Source: Struthio camelus
Lineage: Eukaryota; Chordata; Aves; Struthioniformes; Struthionidae
Length of the DNA stretch: 64,000 bases
Assembly (NCBI RefSeq): GCF_040807025.1
Contig: NC_090942.1
Location: 178,626,247 to 178,690,246, forward strand
Reading direction: 5' to 3'
Positions 13,701 to 23,091 of this stretch are shown in pieces; the stretch's first letter is position 1, and each line of letters starts with the position of its first letter. Position numbers and translations under genes: made by a program. The notes beneath the pieces are model-generated. The model searched no databases. It was not told where the DNA came from and saw only the letters and a program-made list of their open reading frames with translations.

Positions 13701-16700
13701 ATGTGCAGAGCGATAACAATGTTATAAAGGACTTCTGGAAAGGAAGCTACTGATTCAAATTTTTGGAAGTTAGATACTTATTTTCTCTCAGTACTACTCA
13801 GTTTCTGTGCCAAAATCTACCCTCTGTTACCTGTACTTTCATAACTTTAAGGTGTGCAACATAGTGCTTTTAAACTTAACATGCTTAATATTGCAACAGT
13901 ACTATTAAATCACTTAAGCAGAAATAAACAGGCTTATCTGATGGTCTCTTTGGAGATAGCAATGACATTTTAAAGAGCACTTCAATATAATTTGTGATTC
14001 TTTTTTTAGAGTATTTCTTTGCATTTTTTTCTTCTGCCTCTCAGTATTTGAAACTTAGTAAATATTTAAGTTATATTTTTATGCTTAAAAATTTTTGCCT
14101 ACTTCTACTGTATAAAAAGTTCAAAGACACTAGTTTACTGTTTATAATATGGTCAAGATGGTGAAATGTTTCTTCATTAGGCACTCAAAGCAAATATATA
14201 ATTTAATGCTTTTCTAACAACGCGAAATATTTTCTGTTAATAGAGAAACAAATTCGATGGTTGAAGAGTTCATGTTGCTTGCCAATATCTCTGTAGCGCA
14301 AAAAATATATGATGAGTTCTCAGAGTTTGCCTTGCTCCGAAAACATCCTGCTCCTCCCCCATCAAATTATGACATGCTTGTGAAGGCAGCAAAGTCTAAG
14401 GCAAGTTTTTACTATACTAATGAAGTGAATTAATTATGAAAAGCTGTGTTTTCTTTCGGATTGGCCCCCTTCCAAAGAGTGACTGTTGGAAAGTATCATT
14501 TTTAAAGTGCATCTGCTATATTTTGAGATTGCTGGTACTTGCAGCAAGTAAGCATCTGTATCTTCAGATGCAAGGCTCAGTCTTGTGCTTTTTAAAGACC
14601 CTTTCTCAGGTAAAGGAAACAAACACTCTTTGAATCTTTTGTATTGTAACTATTGTGTGCTGTGAAAAGTTTCTCCTCTCCAAGCCAGATGTGCTTTATA
14701 AACCTCTTTTTGGGTTTGGTTCTGTAAACACTATTGATCTACTTAAAAACTGGTCAGTCACATCAAATAATGTCTCTGTTAAATTCAGGAAGTAAGAAAA
14801 TGTGTTCAGATGTGTTTACAGTTTCCATCCTCTCTTTAGATCAGCTGGAAGTTGTTGTAGCCTGAAAAAAATCTGATTTAATTACAAAGCCTGAAATGGA
14901 AAATGATTTTTCCAATTTCAGGATTTTTCTATCTGAGATTGTTTGTGGTCCCCATTCGAGCTAAACTTTTAGAGCAGGTTAATGATCATGCATTAAAAAT
15001 TCCTTTCCCTGAAACTGTCCCCCACCACCCCTACTTTTTTTTCCCCTAGGTACAAGAGAGAAACTCCCAAATTTTACCACTGTAATATTTTAGATGAGCA
15101 AAACCTAGCCCATTTCACTTCCCCCTCCTACATAACTGGAATAATAATTTCATTTCTAATCTGAAAATGATTTTAAAGTACTGTTTTTCTTAGAAGCCTA
15201 AATTCCTCTTCAAGAAAAGGTCCTTTTAATAAAGTTGCTCTTAACTACTCTTCACATGACAGAACCAACACATTTGGGGGGGGGGGGTAATATGGTATAT
15301 TTTGTTATGCTTTATTGGTAAACATTCAGTAATTTTGCCATAATAAAAACATACTTTGATCTGTAGATCAGTCTTTTGTTATCAGTGGTGTACATGAAGG
15401 AAAGAACTTTCTGGTGATGAAACTGACTCTGGGACTAGAAACTAAAAATGCGGTGTTTTTTTATTTTCACACTATCTATACTAAAGCTAAAGGAAATAAT
15501 AAACTTGTTAATATTAGCATAAAGTGATTCTTAGTTCTAAACTGTTGCCTTCTCAGAGTTCCTTATTAACTTAACCTTCTACTGTTTGTGCAGAGCACTA
15601 AGGAAAATGAGGGAGAGGTATGTGCATGGATTTGGAGTTTTTTGTTTGTTTTTTTATAATGGTATTCCATTAGGTTGTCTATGCTTCATAATTTATCTGG
15701 TATGCTACCTGTGCTAACTGCCACGATCAACAAGGATTTAGCTGTTGTATTGCTGCTTATACTCTGTTAATATTTGCCAGTAATGCCTCTTTTTTTTTTT
15801 TTTTTTATCTTCCCTGCAGAATTTGGAAATTAAGACAGATTCGGCAAAGGCACTAGCTGAGTCTTTAGACAGAGCTGAGTCTCCTACTTTCCCGTATCTA
15901 AATACACTGTTGCGAATTTTGACCACTCGATGCATGATGCAAGCTGTTTATTTCTGTTCTGGAATGGATACTGATTTTCATCACTATGGTTTAGCATCAC
16001 CTATTTATACACACTTTACCTCACCCATTAGAAGGTACTTTTATTTTACAAAAGTTTCAGAGGATGAAAGAGAAGGTGATTTATATGTGAAGAAATACTA
16101 TTTTAAACTATGTTGTTTTCCATTTCAAAAGAAATGCTGTTTCTGTTCAGTTATTTTACATAAGGTCTTCAGTTTTGGATAGGAAAAGCAATAGCTTACG
16201 TGGTGATCTGTCTTCATTTAACTCTTTCTATACTCTTAGGTTCATTGTAGACTATTGCTGATAAAGGTCTGATGAAGATAAAAAAAAAAAAAAGACTCAC
16301 AAGTTAGGGATGTATCGGTCATTCATTTTTAACATATATATCTCTGGCACAGAAGTGCCTTTTGGACCATTTAGGATTAAATAAGTCAGCAAGCGACTGA
16401 GTCAGAATTTGGCCAGTGATTTTCAGGTGGGAGCTGTGTTGCAAAATATTATCATGTAAATTTTTAAGGAGACTGCATTTTACAGATTAAAGCAATGTTA
16501 ATTTAAAACTTACTACTTCCCTGAGCTATTGTAAGCAATTTCAGTATAAGTATACATATTAAGGTGCCTCTTTAAAAATTGGTTAATTTTTACTTTTTTT
16601 TTTTGAAACCAAGAAATAGCTAAGTTTTAAATAAAATAATTGTCATTATATTTTGTTCCTTAAAAACATTTCAAGTGAAACCTCTTATGTAGAATGACAT

Positions 16701-19637
16701 TCCTATGCAATAGGTATGGGTAACTTGTGGAGCTTCTAGGTGTCCTGATACAGTAAATTTCTGTTGCTAACAAACAGATGCATTCAAAAGTTCCTGGCTA
16801 AAATTCTAATAAAAGCTACCTACCAGGAAAATTAAGTGCAATTATGCTTTGAAGATCAATGGTACGGAAGTACTATTCTACACTGAAGTCGCTTAGTTCA
16901 TGCGAAAGCGAGGATGGAGTGGCTCAATCTGCCGTGGTGAAACATCATTCTTGAGTCCAAAAATCAAGCTTTGTTTCATCTCTGTAAACCTTCAACAATA
17001 CAGGCTTTATTGGTAGAACATTGCAAAGAATTTCTATTAGACGAACAAGAAAGCAGTACCGTCCATTTTGCCTCAGTGCAGTATATCCTTGAGCAACAAA
17101 GAGAATGTGATCTTGAATTAATACAGAAAGTTAGCAGCAGACTATCTGAATTATAAAGGCTTTTTGGTCTATACCATCTATAAAAACTAAATAATGTTCA
17201 GGTTTTGTGTGTGTTTTGTTTTTTTTTTAAGCAAAAAGCATTTTGATGTGTCATCAATCACTTACTTAATCTTGTTTTTGCAGGTATGCTGACATTATAG
17301 TACATCGGCTTTTGGCAGTGGCTATAGGAGCAGACAGTACATACCCAGAACTTACAGATAAACATAAACTAGCAGATCTCTGTAAAAATCTCAATTACCG
17401 ACATAAAATGGCTCAGTATGCACAAAGAGCATCTGTCGCATTCCATACACAAGTAAGTAGTTCTGAGATGTGAGGATTAACTGGGGAAAACTAATGTTAT
17501 TTTTAAAGGAACAGAGGGTAATATTGAATCATAGCAATTGTGTTGGGTGCTGTATGGCAATAACAAATCAAGTGTGCAGAAATGATTAAGAACATGAGTG
17601 CTGTTTCTTTGAGGAAAAAAGCTTCAAATTTGCAGTGCTAGTCCTTGAAAAAAATAAGCATAATGGCAGCTTTAGAACTGTGTACTTTTTGTGCTTTTTG
17701 TAAATATAATAAATGCTTAGTGCTACAATGGTATTATTAAAAAAGCTTATAGAATTCTTTGAATCCGCTTTAATATACGTTTTGTAACGATCACTACATA
17801 CCATTTTATACTTGCTCATGAATGTTTTACTTTCATAAGCCAAAATATTTGTAACTGTAGCAGAGTGTTCTAGGGTTTTTCTAATATATTACTTTTGTTA
17901 TAGCTGTTCTTCAAAACCAAAGGAGTTGTGAACGAAGATGCATATATATTATTTGTAAGAAAGAATGCAATTGTGGTCCTGATTCCTAAGTATGGGTTAG
18001 AAGGAACAGTCTTTTTTGAAGAAAAAGATAAACCAAAACCAAGACTTGATTACAACAATGAGGTATGCTTTATAAAGTTTGTTCCTAATTACCTTTATTT
18101 TTTGATTTGATAATAAAAAAAAAATCTGTTTGTTCTACCTAGATTTGGAGAATAGTGAAGTCATCTGTAAATGCAAGTTTATTAAATGAATCTGTACTGC
18201 CACCATGGTCATCTTTATAAGCCAGTTGAAATAAAAGAGGGTTTTAAAAGAAGAATGGGTTTCTGTAATAGGTACTGATACCTAACTATCTGAACAAGCA
18301 CTGCAAAATCACATATACTATGTACCAGGACACACTGGACATTCATGACCATAATTTTTCTTAATTTTTATCAGCATGTAACATTAAATTAGTATTTTTA
18401 TGCAGAATTTTTACATACAAGTAAGATGCACTATAAGTTGTAAGTATTTATAAAAAGTCTGAACTTTTAGGTACCATCACTTACTGTGGAAGACACAACA
18501 TTCCATGTATTTGACAAAGTTAAAGTGAACATTATGTTAGATGCTTCCAACATCCAACATCAGAAAATTCACATGGTATTGGTAGAACCGAAGGTAAGGC
18601 ACGAGTTTTGTGACGCATTGAAATATATTACCCTTCAGTATTTGTACAGTACAACTGAAGATTTACCTTAAATTTATTTTTAGCAGCAGAATGTAGCAAT
18701 TGCTTAATCTCTACTCTCGGCAAAACCCAGATCTGCTTTCACTGACTCTTTAAAAGAATAAAGGGTTCTAAATTAAATTTCACTTCTGGGCCCATCAGGT
18801 ATGTTTCCAGTGATGGGAAAAAACAGATGATTTGCTAAAGATTCGCTGAAGATCAGTTTTGAATTTCACAGTTCTATTACTTTTTGCAGTTAAAAAAAAT
18901 TCAGTAGGAATTTTTTTTTTAGTTCTAGTAAATTACTGTCCAACTGCGATGGTAACTCAGAGGGCACCTTTTTATTTCAAGTTTTTCCAGTTTCTACTGA
19001 ATCTACATCCCTTTTTCCTATGCAGTGTCCTCAGCTACACACTGAGGCTCTGACCGGTCCTGTGCTTGATACTAGCAGAACTTCAGAAAACGCTGCAATA
19101 GAGACTTTTAATTTAACAATCTGCGTTTTGCTTTTAAGGCCTCTTTTCACATCTCTCTCATTCCACAGCTACCACTTCCTTGTAAGCACTTGCTAAGGCA
19201 TGGCAAACAACCGAAAAGCACTGTGCAATCCTTCTATATACTTGATGCAAAAGAAGTGTGAGCAATAAATTAATAGGGAGGGGTGCTGCTTGTTGTACAG
19301 AACTCTACCTTTTTTCCTAGGTTTCACTTCAATTTAGTGTTCGAGCTGTGATTGATAGTTTTTTATGATGGCAGACCCCTTTTTCTGGATGACTGCTATA
19401 AGAATTTGCTGATGTTGATGTGGTCTTTGAATTTACTTGTACAGACCTTATAAAAGTTTTATCAGGATACCTCAAACTAATTTTTAAGACATAGTATAAG
19501 ATAAAATTCTGATTTAACTTTTCTGACTTAATTCTGTTTTCCTGTAGATAATAACAAAGGACGTGCCTGCAAATCCAACTACAGAGACAAGTGTCAGTAA
19601 TGAACCAGAGAAAAAGAAAAAGAAATTACAAAAATAG
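1589..19637 (+). CDS. DIS3: DIS3, catalytic exo/endoribonuclease of the RNA exosome (exons 2-21, 5' partial)
   Basis: DIS3/Rrp44 is the processive 3'-5' exonuclease and PIN endonuclease of the nuclear RNA exosome. Twenty exons are seen: 1589-1746, 3367-3560, 3679-3752, 4864-5031, 6014-6178, 7258-7371, 7461-7598, 8649-8795, 9932-10048, 11017-11118, 11724-11788, 11874-11958, 12619-12746, 13220-13306, 14244-14400, 15820-16034, 17284-17452, 17904-18062, 18471-18593 and 19548-19637. They sum to 2655 nt (884 codons plus stop) with every junction in phase. The human protein is 958 residues, so about 75 N-terminal residues (exon 1) are missing to the left. Domain order is PIN (exons 2-4), two cold-shock domains (about exons 5-9), RNB with the acidic motif GCTDIDDA in exon 10, then an S1 domain and a lysine-rich tail. 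All catalytic motifs I can check are intact, so it looks functional. Introns run from 85 nt to about 1.7 kb; intron 16 has a GC donor. Confidence 0.97.
3367..3560 (+). CDS. DIS3: DIS3 exon 3 (PIN domain)
   Basis: Encodes [20 protein letters not shown] and [17 protein letters not shown]. The aspartates in NDRNDRA and TNDRNN are the remaining expected PIN metal ligands. The exon ends on the first base of the cysteine codon of TCEEY. Donor GTAAGT; acceptor preceded by a T-run. Confidence 0.95.
3679..3752 (+). CDS. DIS3: DIS3 exon 4 (end of PIN domain)
   Basis: Short 74-nt exon encoding [20 protein letters not shown] and then LSDEG-like residues (here ISDEG), closing the PIN region. Phase 1 in, phase 0 out. 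Acceptor TTTTATAG, donor GTATGT. Confidence 0.93.
4864..5031 (+). CDS. DIS3: DIS3 exon 5 (PIN-CSD1 linker and start of CSD1)
   Basis: 56 codons, [20 protein letters not shown] through DAEENKE. The segment [20 protein letters not shown] is the conserved entry to the first cold-shock domain. Phase 0 at both ends; donor GTGAGT. Confidence 0.95.
6014..6178 (+). CDS. DIS3: DIS3 exon 6 (CSD1 and acidic linker)
   Basis: 55 codons starting [20 protein letters not shown] and ending in the acidic stretch [12 protein letters not shown]. The acidic linker is the least conserved part of the protein by comparison with remembered human DIS3. The donor is GTATGA; an alternative reading straight on ends at once in TGA. 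Confidence 0.92.
6486..6507 (+). repeat. Poly-C tract, 22 bases
   Basis: Uninterrupted run of C in DIS3 intron 6. Similar C or G runs occur at 32904-32922, 15276-15287, 26750-26762 and 45331-45343. Confidence 0.95.
7258..7371 (+). CDS. DIS3: DIS3 exon 7 (cold-shock region)
   Basis: 38 codons, [20 protein letters not shown] then [18 protein letters not shown]. The [13 protein letters not shown] segment is a strongly conserved oligonucleotide-binding strand of the family. Phase 0 at both ends; donor GTAAGG. Confidence 0.95.
7461..7598 (+). CDS. DIS3: DIS3 exon 8 (CSD2)
   Basis: 46 codons, [20 protein letters not shown] to [14 protein letters not shown]. The pattern [20 protein letters not shown] belongs to the second cold-shock domain. 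It is separated from exon 7 by the shortest clearly supported intron except for intron 12, about 90 nt. Donor GTAAGT. Confidence 0.96.
8649..8795 (+). CDS. DIS3: DIS3 exon 9 (CSD2 to RNB)
   Basis: 49 codons, [20 protein letters not shown] through [13 protein letters not shown]. Contains the conserved [20 protein letters not shown] stretch that leads into the RNB catalytic domain. Phase 0 both ends; donor GTAATG. Confidence 0.96.
9932..10048 (+). CDS. DIS3: DIS3 exon 10 (RNB catalytic aspartates)
   Basis: 39 codons, [20 protein letters not shown] followed by [19 protein letters not shown]. The GCTDIDDA motif carries the aspartates that bind Mg2+ for exonucleolysis, equivalent to the human Asp487/Asp488 region. 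They are intact, which argues for an active nuclease. Confidence 0.97.
10476..10503. repeat. Perfect 28-bp palindrome
   Basis: GGTGTATTAACTGT is followed at once by its exact reverse complement, with no spacer. It lies in DIS3 intron 10. Confidence 0.95.
11017..11118 (+). CDS. DIS3: DIS3 exon 11 (RNB)
   Basis: 34 codons, [20 protein letters not shown] followed by [25 protein letters not shown] is the signature RNB strand shared by RNase II/R enzymes. A long T-tract precedes the acceptor. Donor GTAATT. Confidence 0.97.
11724..11788 (+). CDS. DIS3: DIS3 exon 12 (RNB)
   Basis: 65 nt encoding [20 protein letters not shown] and an aspartate, ending two bases into an arginine codon. The MVPELLS.NLCSL motif is typical of RNB enzymes. 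The following intron is only 85 nt, the smallest in the gene. Confidence 0.95.
11874..11958 (+). CDS. DIS3: DIS3 exon 13 (RNB)
   Basis: Completes the split arginine and encodes [20 protein letters not shown] then TKSVINSK. Phase 2 in, phase 0 out. Donor GTTAGT, acceptor CTCATAG. Confidence 0.95.
12619..12746 (+). CDS. DIS3: DIS3 exon 14 (RNB)
   Basis: [20 protein letters not shown] then [20 protein letters not shown], ending two bases into a glycine codon. LTY.EAQ.RID is a conserved RNB element. Donor GTAATC. Confidence 0.95.
13220..13306 (+). CDS. DIS3: DIS3 exon 15 (RNB)
   Basis: Completes the glycine and encodes [20 protein letters not shown] and IDLQTKEL, ending two bases into a lysine codon. 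Acceptor CTTCCAG, donor GTATGC. Phase 2 in and out. Confidence 0.95.
14244..14400 (+). CDS. DIS3: DIS3 exon 16 (RNB), followed by a GC donor
   Basis: [20 protein letters not shown] to [25 protein letters not shown] is a near-universal RNB motif. The exon must end AAG at 14400 to join exon 17 in frame, and the next bases are GCAAGT, so this intron uses a GC-AG pair. The rest of the donor matches the consensus perfectly, as is usual for GC donors. Confidence 0.95.
15594..15617 (+). CDS. DIS3: Candidate 24-nt alternative microexon of DIS3
   Basis: Inside the exon 16-17 intron, a pyrimidine-rich tract ending TTTGTGCAG is followed by 24 nt and then a good donor GTATGT. The 24 nt read STKENEGE in the frame of both neighbours, phase 0 at both ends and without a stop. 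Inclusion would insert eight residues between KAAKSK and NLEIKT of the RNB domain. Human DIS3 as I recall it lacks this insert. It could still be chance; RNA evidence is needed. Confidence 0.4.
15820..16034 (+). CDS. DIS3: DIS3 exon 17 (RNB)
   Basis: [20 protein letters not shown] to [29 protein letters not shown] is the most conserved RNB motif and binds RNA. One of its paired arginines is equivalent to human Arg780, a myeloma mutation hot spot. The second arginine codon is split over the junction. Donor GTACTT. Confidence 0.97.
16941..17156 (+). pseudogene. Protein-like ORF of unknown origin in DIS3 intron 17
   Basis: An open frame without its own ATG runs from just after a TGA at 16938 to TAA at 17154-17156, about 71 codons. 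Its composition is protein-like and low in repeats: it includes [20 protein letters not shown] and [20 protein letters not shown]. It is not part of DIS3: exon 17 joins exon 18 in frame without it. I do not recognise the family. It may be a fragment of a processed pseudogene, with further similarity upstream in another frame, or a chance ORF. No poly(A) tail or target-site duplication was recognised. Confidence 0.3.
17284..17452 (+). CDS. DIS3: DIS3 exon 18 (end of RNB)
   Basis: Completes the arginine and encodes [20 protein letters not shown], then [20 protein letters not shown] and [16 protein letters not shown] continues the RNB RNA-binding motif. Donor GTAAGT. Confidence 0.97.
17904..18062 (+). 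CDS. DIS3: DIS3 exon 19 (S1 domain)
   Basis: 53 codons, [20 protein letters not shown] then [20 protein letters not shown]. This is the first part of the S1-type RNA-binding domain; [12 protein letters not shown] is its conserved loop. Donor GTATGC. Confidence 0.97.
18471..18593 (+). CDS. DIS3: DIS3 exon 20 (S1 domain)
   Basis: 41 codons, [20 protein letters not shown] to [21 protein letters not shown] is the last S1 strand region. Phase 0 both ends; donor GTAAGG. Confidence 0.96.
19548..19637 (+). CDS. DIS3: DIS3 exon 21 (C-terminal tail and stop)
   Basis: 29 codons then TAG at 19635-19637. Encodes [20 protein letters not shown] and a lysine-rich end EKKKKKLQK. The middle differs strongly from the human tail as I recall it, but the basic terminus, a likely nuclear localisation signal, is kept. 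Confidence 0.95.
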   Translation: MITKDVPANPTTETSVSNEPEKKKKKLQK

Positions 19638-19885
19638 CTGGATAGAATAGCTAATAAAGAGTCACACACGAATTGTTTGTATTTACATATTTTTCCTGAT
19701 GGACAAACTGCTAGAAACAGATTTTATGTTTACTTTTAAATACATATTGTAATAATTTGTGGAACTGCTTTTTAAAAATATTTTTTACTAAAACATGTAT
19801 GTATGCAAGAGCACAGTTGTTTTCAAATCAAGATGTCTAGTTTGTCTTATGGTGAAAATAAATATCCTATAAAGTGAAGGAACAC
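19638..19885 (+). terminator. DIS3: DIS3 3' UTR and poly(A) site
   Basis: A short AT-rich 3' UTR of about 250 nt. AATAAA lies at 19857-19862 and is followed from about 19890 by a run of TGTTGTGTGTGGTGG and T-rich sequence, a classic GU/U-rich downstream element. Cleavage is inferred near 19880. Confidence 0.75.
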
Positions 19886-21602
19886 TCCCAGTATGTTGTG
19901 TGTGGTGGTTTTTTTGTTTGTTTGTTTGTTTTTAATCTGGCATTAAGGACCTGTATGAGCTATAACAACATAGATTCTTTTTTTTGAATACAGCACTGTA
20001 GCAACTGGGTATTTCTCAACATCAGTTTCACAGAAGCTTCCACTACTGGTGAAAGACATTGTTTATTGTATTCAGGGGAACCTATTTAGCTTAGTAGCAA
20101 GCAACAACCTGAGTTATGTTCTTTAAAAGTAAGCTCAAAGAATTATTGCTGCAGGTGCCTGAATAGTCAGTCACAATTTTCAGCTGGGTACATCACCACA
20201 ATTAGCAAGTTCTCCTCTTTGTAAAATGTTGGACACTTAGCAGCAAACACTGTAGCTAAACAAAAAATAAAAAAAAAAACTCTTCTGTCTTCACTGCATT
20301 CTTTTAAGAAAGCCAGTAATAAGCACAACTATTAATTTCAGTTCTGAGGTGCTAAAGAAGAGAGAACAGAATTTGCTCTTGGAACGATATATTCCATAAA
20401 TTTATTCTAGCTTCTAAGAAAGTCTTCTCTTACATCAGATTAACTGTGTGTGTGCATGCACACAGTGTGCAGGTGAAGAGATAAATCATTCCGTAAGTAA
20501 GTGTGGTAGTTTTTGTCCTAGAACTTCAGACAATTTAAGATTGTTGCTTAGACACAAACTGCCTTAATGAAGTTGGTAGTTTCTACCCTTATATTTAAGC
20601 ACACACAGGTAAAGCTTTGATGATGATTTCAACCTATGTTGCCAAGACACTGGTTGCACTTCACTACTTAGAATTTCCCAAAAAACAAAGGTTCTGTGCC
20701 TTGGTGGACTGCATTGTTAAAGTCAAGCTAGTCATAAAACAGATTTTATGTGCAGTGAGGTGAGGACTAAAGTAATTTAAGAGTGCTCCTAGACATAGCA
20801 TTCAAGTCCCACCACAGTGACTTGGGAGACCAAGCTGTCTTCAAGGTAGCAGCTACTCAGTTCTGAAAGTTCATTTCAGCTAACTATCCTCCAAATTGCT
20901 TAGAATTATAACAGTTTTTATTATAGCTTCAGCACCACAGACCAACTCATCTGCTAGTGCCAATTCCTGGCTCACACTGCTAAAAAAATAACAAACGGCA
21001 ATCCCAGATATTACAGATTTTCACCAAAATCTTAATAAAAAATAACTCATGAACTTCTACACTAGTAACTCACTCCTCAGTGGTTTCTTTAATCAATGGC
21101 TCAAAGATGATCAATATATGGTTGCCACTTGGCAACATTTACTCAGTTCACTAACTGCTGTCATTACAAAGAATTTGATCAGATTTATAAAGTAGGTCTT
21201 TATAAAGGCATCAAAAGGAGACAATTAACATGTTTAACTGATTGCAATAGAAAAAACACACCCTATGAAAGATGCTTTTGAATCCTGGCACCATTATCCT
21301 AAAAGGCTTATTCTGACACTTAAAAACTAGTTTTAAGAAAAATGTATGGAGCACTGTATGTATAATTGGCATTGCACTTTTAATTCAACACCATAAAATA
21401 TAAGAATGTTAACTCAAACCACTACTGAACAATTTATACTGGAGCAAAGGCTTGCCAGATCCAGATACTGGAGCTCCTCCTCATCTCTCCTCCGTTTCTG
21501 ATGCCCCCCTCCCCACACCCCCACCCAAATATACACATTGTAAGAAACACAAAAATGAAAGATGCAGCAAACTAAAACCACACTAATTACAAACAACCTA
21601 GG
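19886..21602. other. Intergenic gap between convergent DIS3 and BORA
   Basis: No coding signal. It holds a GTTT repeat at about 19914-19932 and a 16-bp GT/CA palindrome centred on GCATGC at 20454-20459. Several TTTATT words could serve as extra BORA poly(A) signals, so the BORA 3' UTR may extend further than the end given here. Confidence 0.5.
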
Positions 21603-23001
21603 TATGTGAGAGAGACAGGTCTTTATTCTGTTTCATCACTCAAATTTACAATTATCCATGTTATAAAACTCTTGTTAAAACTACTGAAATTAATGTAAAC
21701 AACGACCATTTTGTGCAATATGTGCCAACCAATGCATTAACTAGAAAAACAGAACGGTCAAATGATTCCACAATAATTTGTACAGTAGATTTCCTCTATC
21801 GGACAATTACATAAACATAATAAAAATATGCAAGACTTCTTAAAATAAATAAATCTAATTCCTTTTTGCTACAATCTATTTGAAGACTGTAAAACAGGAC
21901 AGACAATACATACAGTTTATGGGGGAGAGGGGTTCTTCTCACATTCACCCATTTGTGGTCTAACTTTCCCTTACCTTTAAGACAGAAAAACTCATGAAGG
22001 GTGCAATTAAATATTTTAGTGACTGCTTTTTTATTTGAAACCAGTTTGAAAGCTTCTGATCATTGAGCATACCACTAGAAAGAATCAAAAAGTTTAATTA
22101 ATAAAACAAAACCACATTTTAATCACTCATTTTACAAAGAACAGTTCAGAAATGGGTCATAATTTGTACAACCCTGCTATCTCCCCCTCTACAATGACAT
22201 GTACTAGCACTCATAATTCTCACACTTGCAAAAAATAAATCATTTGCACATTCTGCAAATTTGAAATTTGTCCTTTCAATTGATTAGGTATTGTTAAGAG
22301 AATTATCATGGGTAACAGAAAAGAAGCAAAGTGACAAATAATTTTAAATCTCTGACAAGAATTTGTATCTTGCCTTCGAACTACAAACCTTGTAAGCTAA
22401 AGCTAAGAACATTTTGAATACCCTATTCAATTCATTCATTCTTCCAGAAGTATAAGTTTCTTCTCTATCCAAACTGGTTTACAAAATTAATTCTCTAAAA
22501 GTTACCATTTCAGTGTATTTCCAGGTTTTAGTAGGGCACAGTTTCAAGATCAAACATAGATAAATCATCAGGACACTAGGTTTAATTATCAATCCCTGTA
22601 TTACTCAAATACATATTGCAGAAATATTAAATTGTTATGGAAGTAAAAACAATCCATCTCAGGTTTGTTGGTTAAAATTTAAAATGATCTTTTTTTGCAA
22701 TGTTAGAACTAAGACTAAATGACATTTTATTTATGGTGTTTCCCTGTTTATTTAAGTTTTACTCTTCCCAAAGCCATCCGTGGTGAGGTAACGATGAAAC
22801 AATTTTTGAAGAACTGTTCTATTCATTCAATAATTGTACGCAAGTCTCAGTTCTGACATTGCTTTTTAATGCCATAAAATTCTGTTCATATTTCCTCTTT
22901 CAAGGTTTTATAAAATGCTGTCTCCAGACATTGCCTGCAGAATTAGATCTGATTGATTCTGTTTCAGGCTTAATGTATAAAAGCTACTCATCAGCCATGG
23001 T
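21603..23001 (-). terminator. BORA: BORA 3' UTR and probable poly(A) site
   Basis: From the BORA stop at 23002 the minus strand is AT-rich and non-coding. An AATAAA on the minus strand at 21627-21622 is followed within about 30 nt by a GT-rich stretch (minus strand 21602-21565), so this is the preferred end. Other minus-strand AATAAA words near 22.73 and 22.75 kb would give shorter forms. Confidence 0.5.
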
Positions 23002-23091
23002 CTAATCACTTTGATACAGGCATTTCTGTGGGTTGTTGAATAGAATAGGAGGCAGAATTTCCATCCAGTATCCTGGGACTGGATATCCTTG
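23002..23091 (-). CDS. BORA: BORA last coding exon
   Basis: Begins after TTTTTATAG and reads [29 protein letters not shown] before TAG at 23004-23002. Similarity to the human C-terminus is weak but shares the initial Q, the WM pair and following prolines, at the same phase and similar length. The next upstream coding exon is over 3 kb away, so this assignment is the least certain in the gene. Confidence 0.7.
   Translation of the reverse strand, partial: QGYPVPGYWMEILPPILFNNPQKCLYQSD

Noticed and set aside
20610..20640. Possible C/D snoRNA (TGATGATGA)
   Set aside because: No CTGA box D with a terminal stem within the expected distance.
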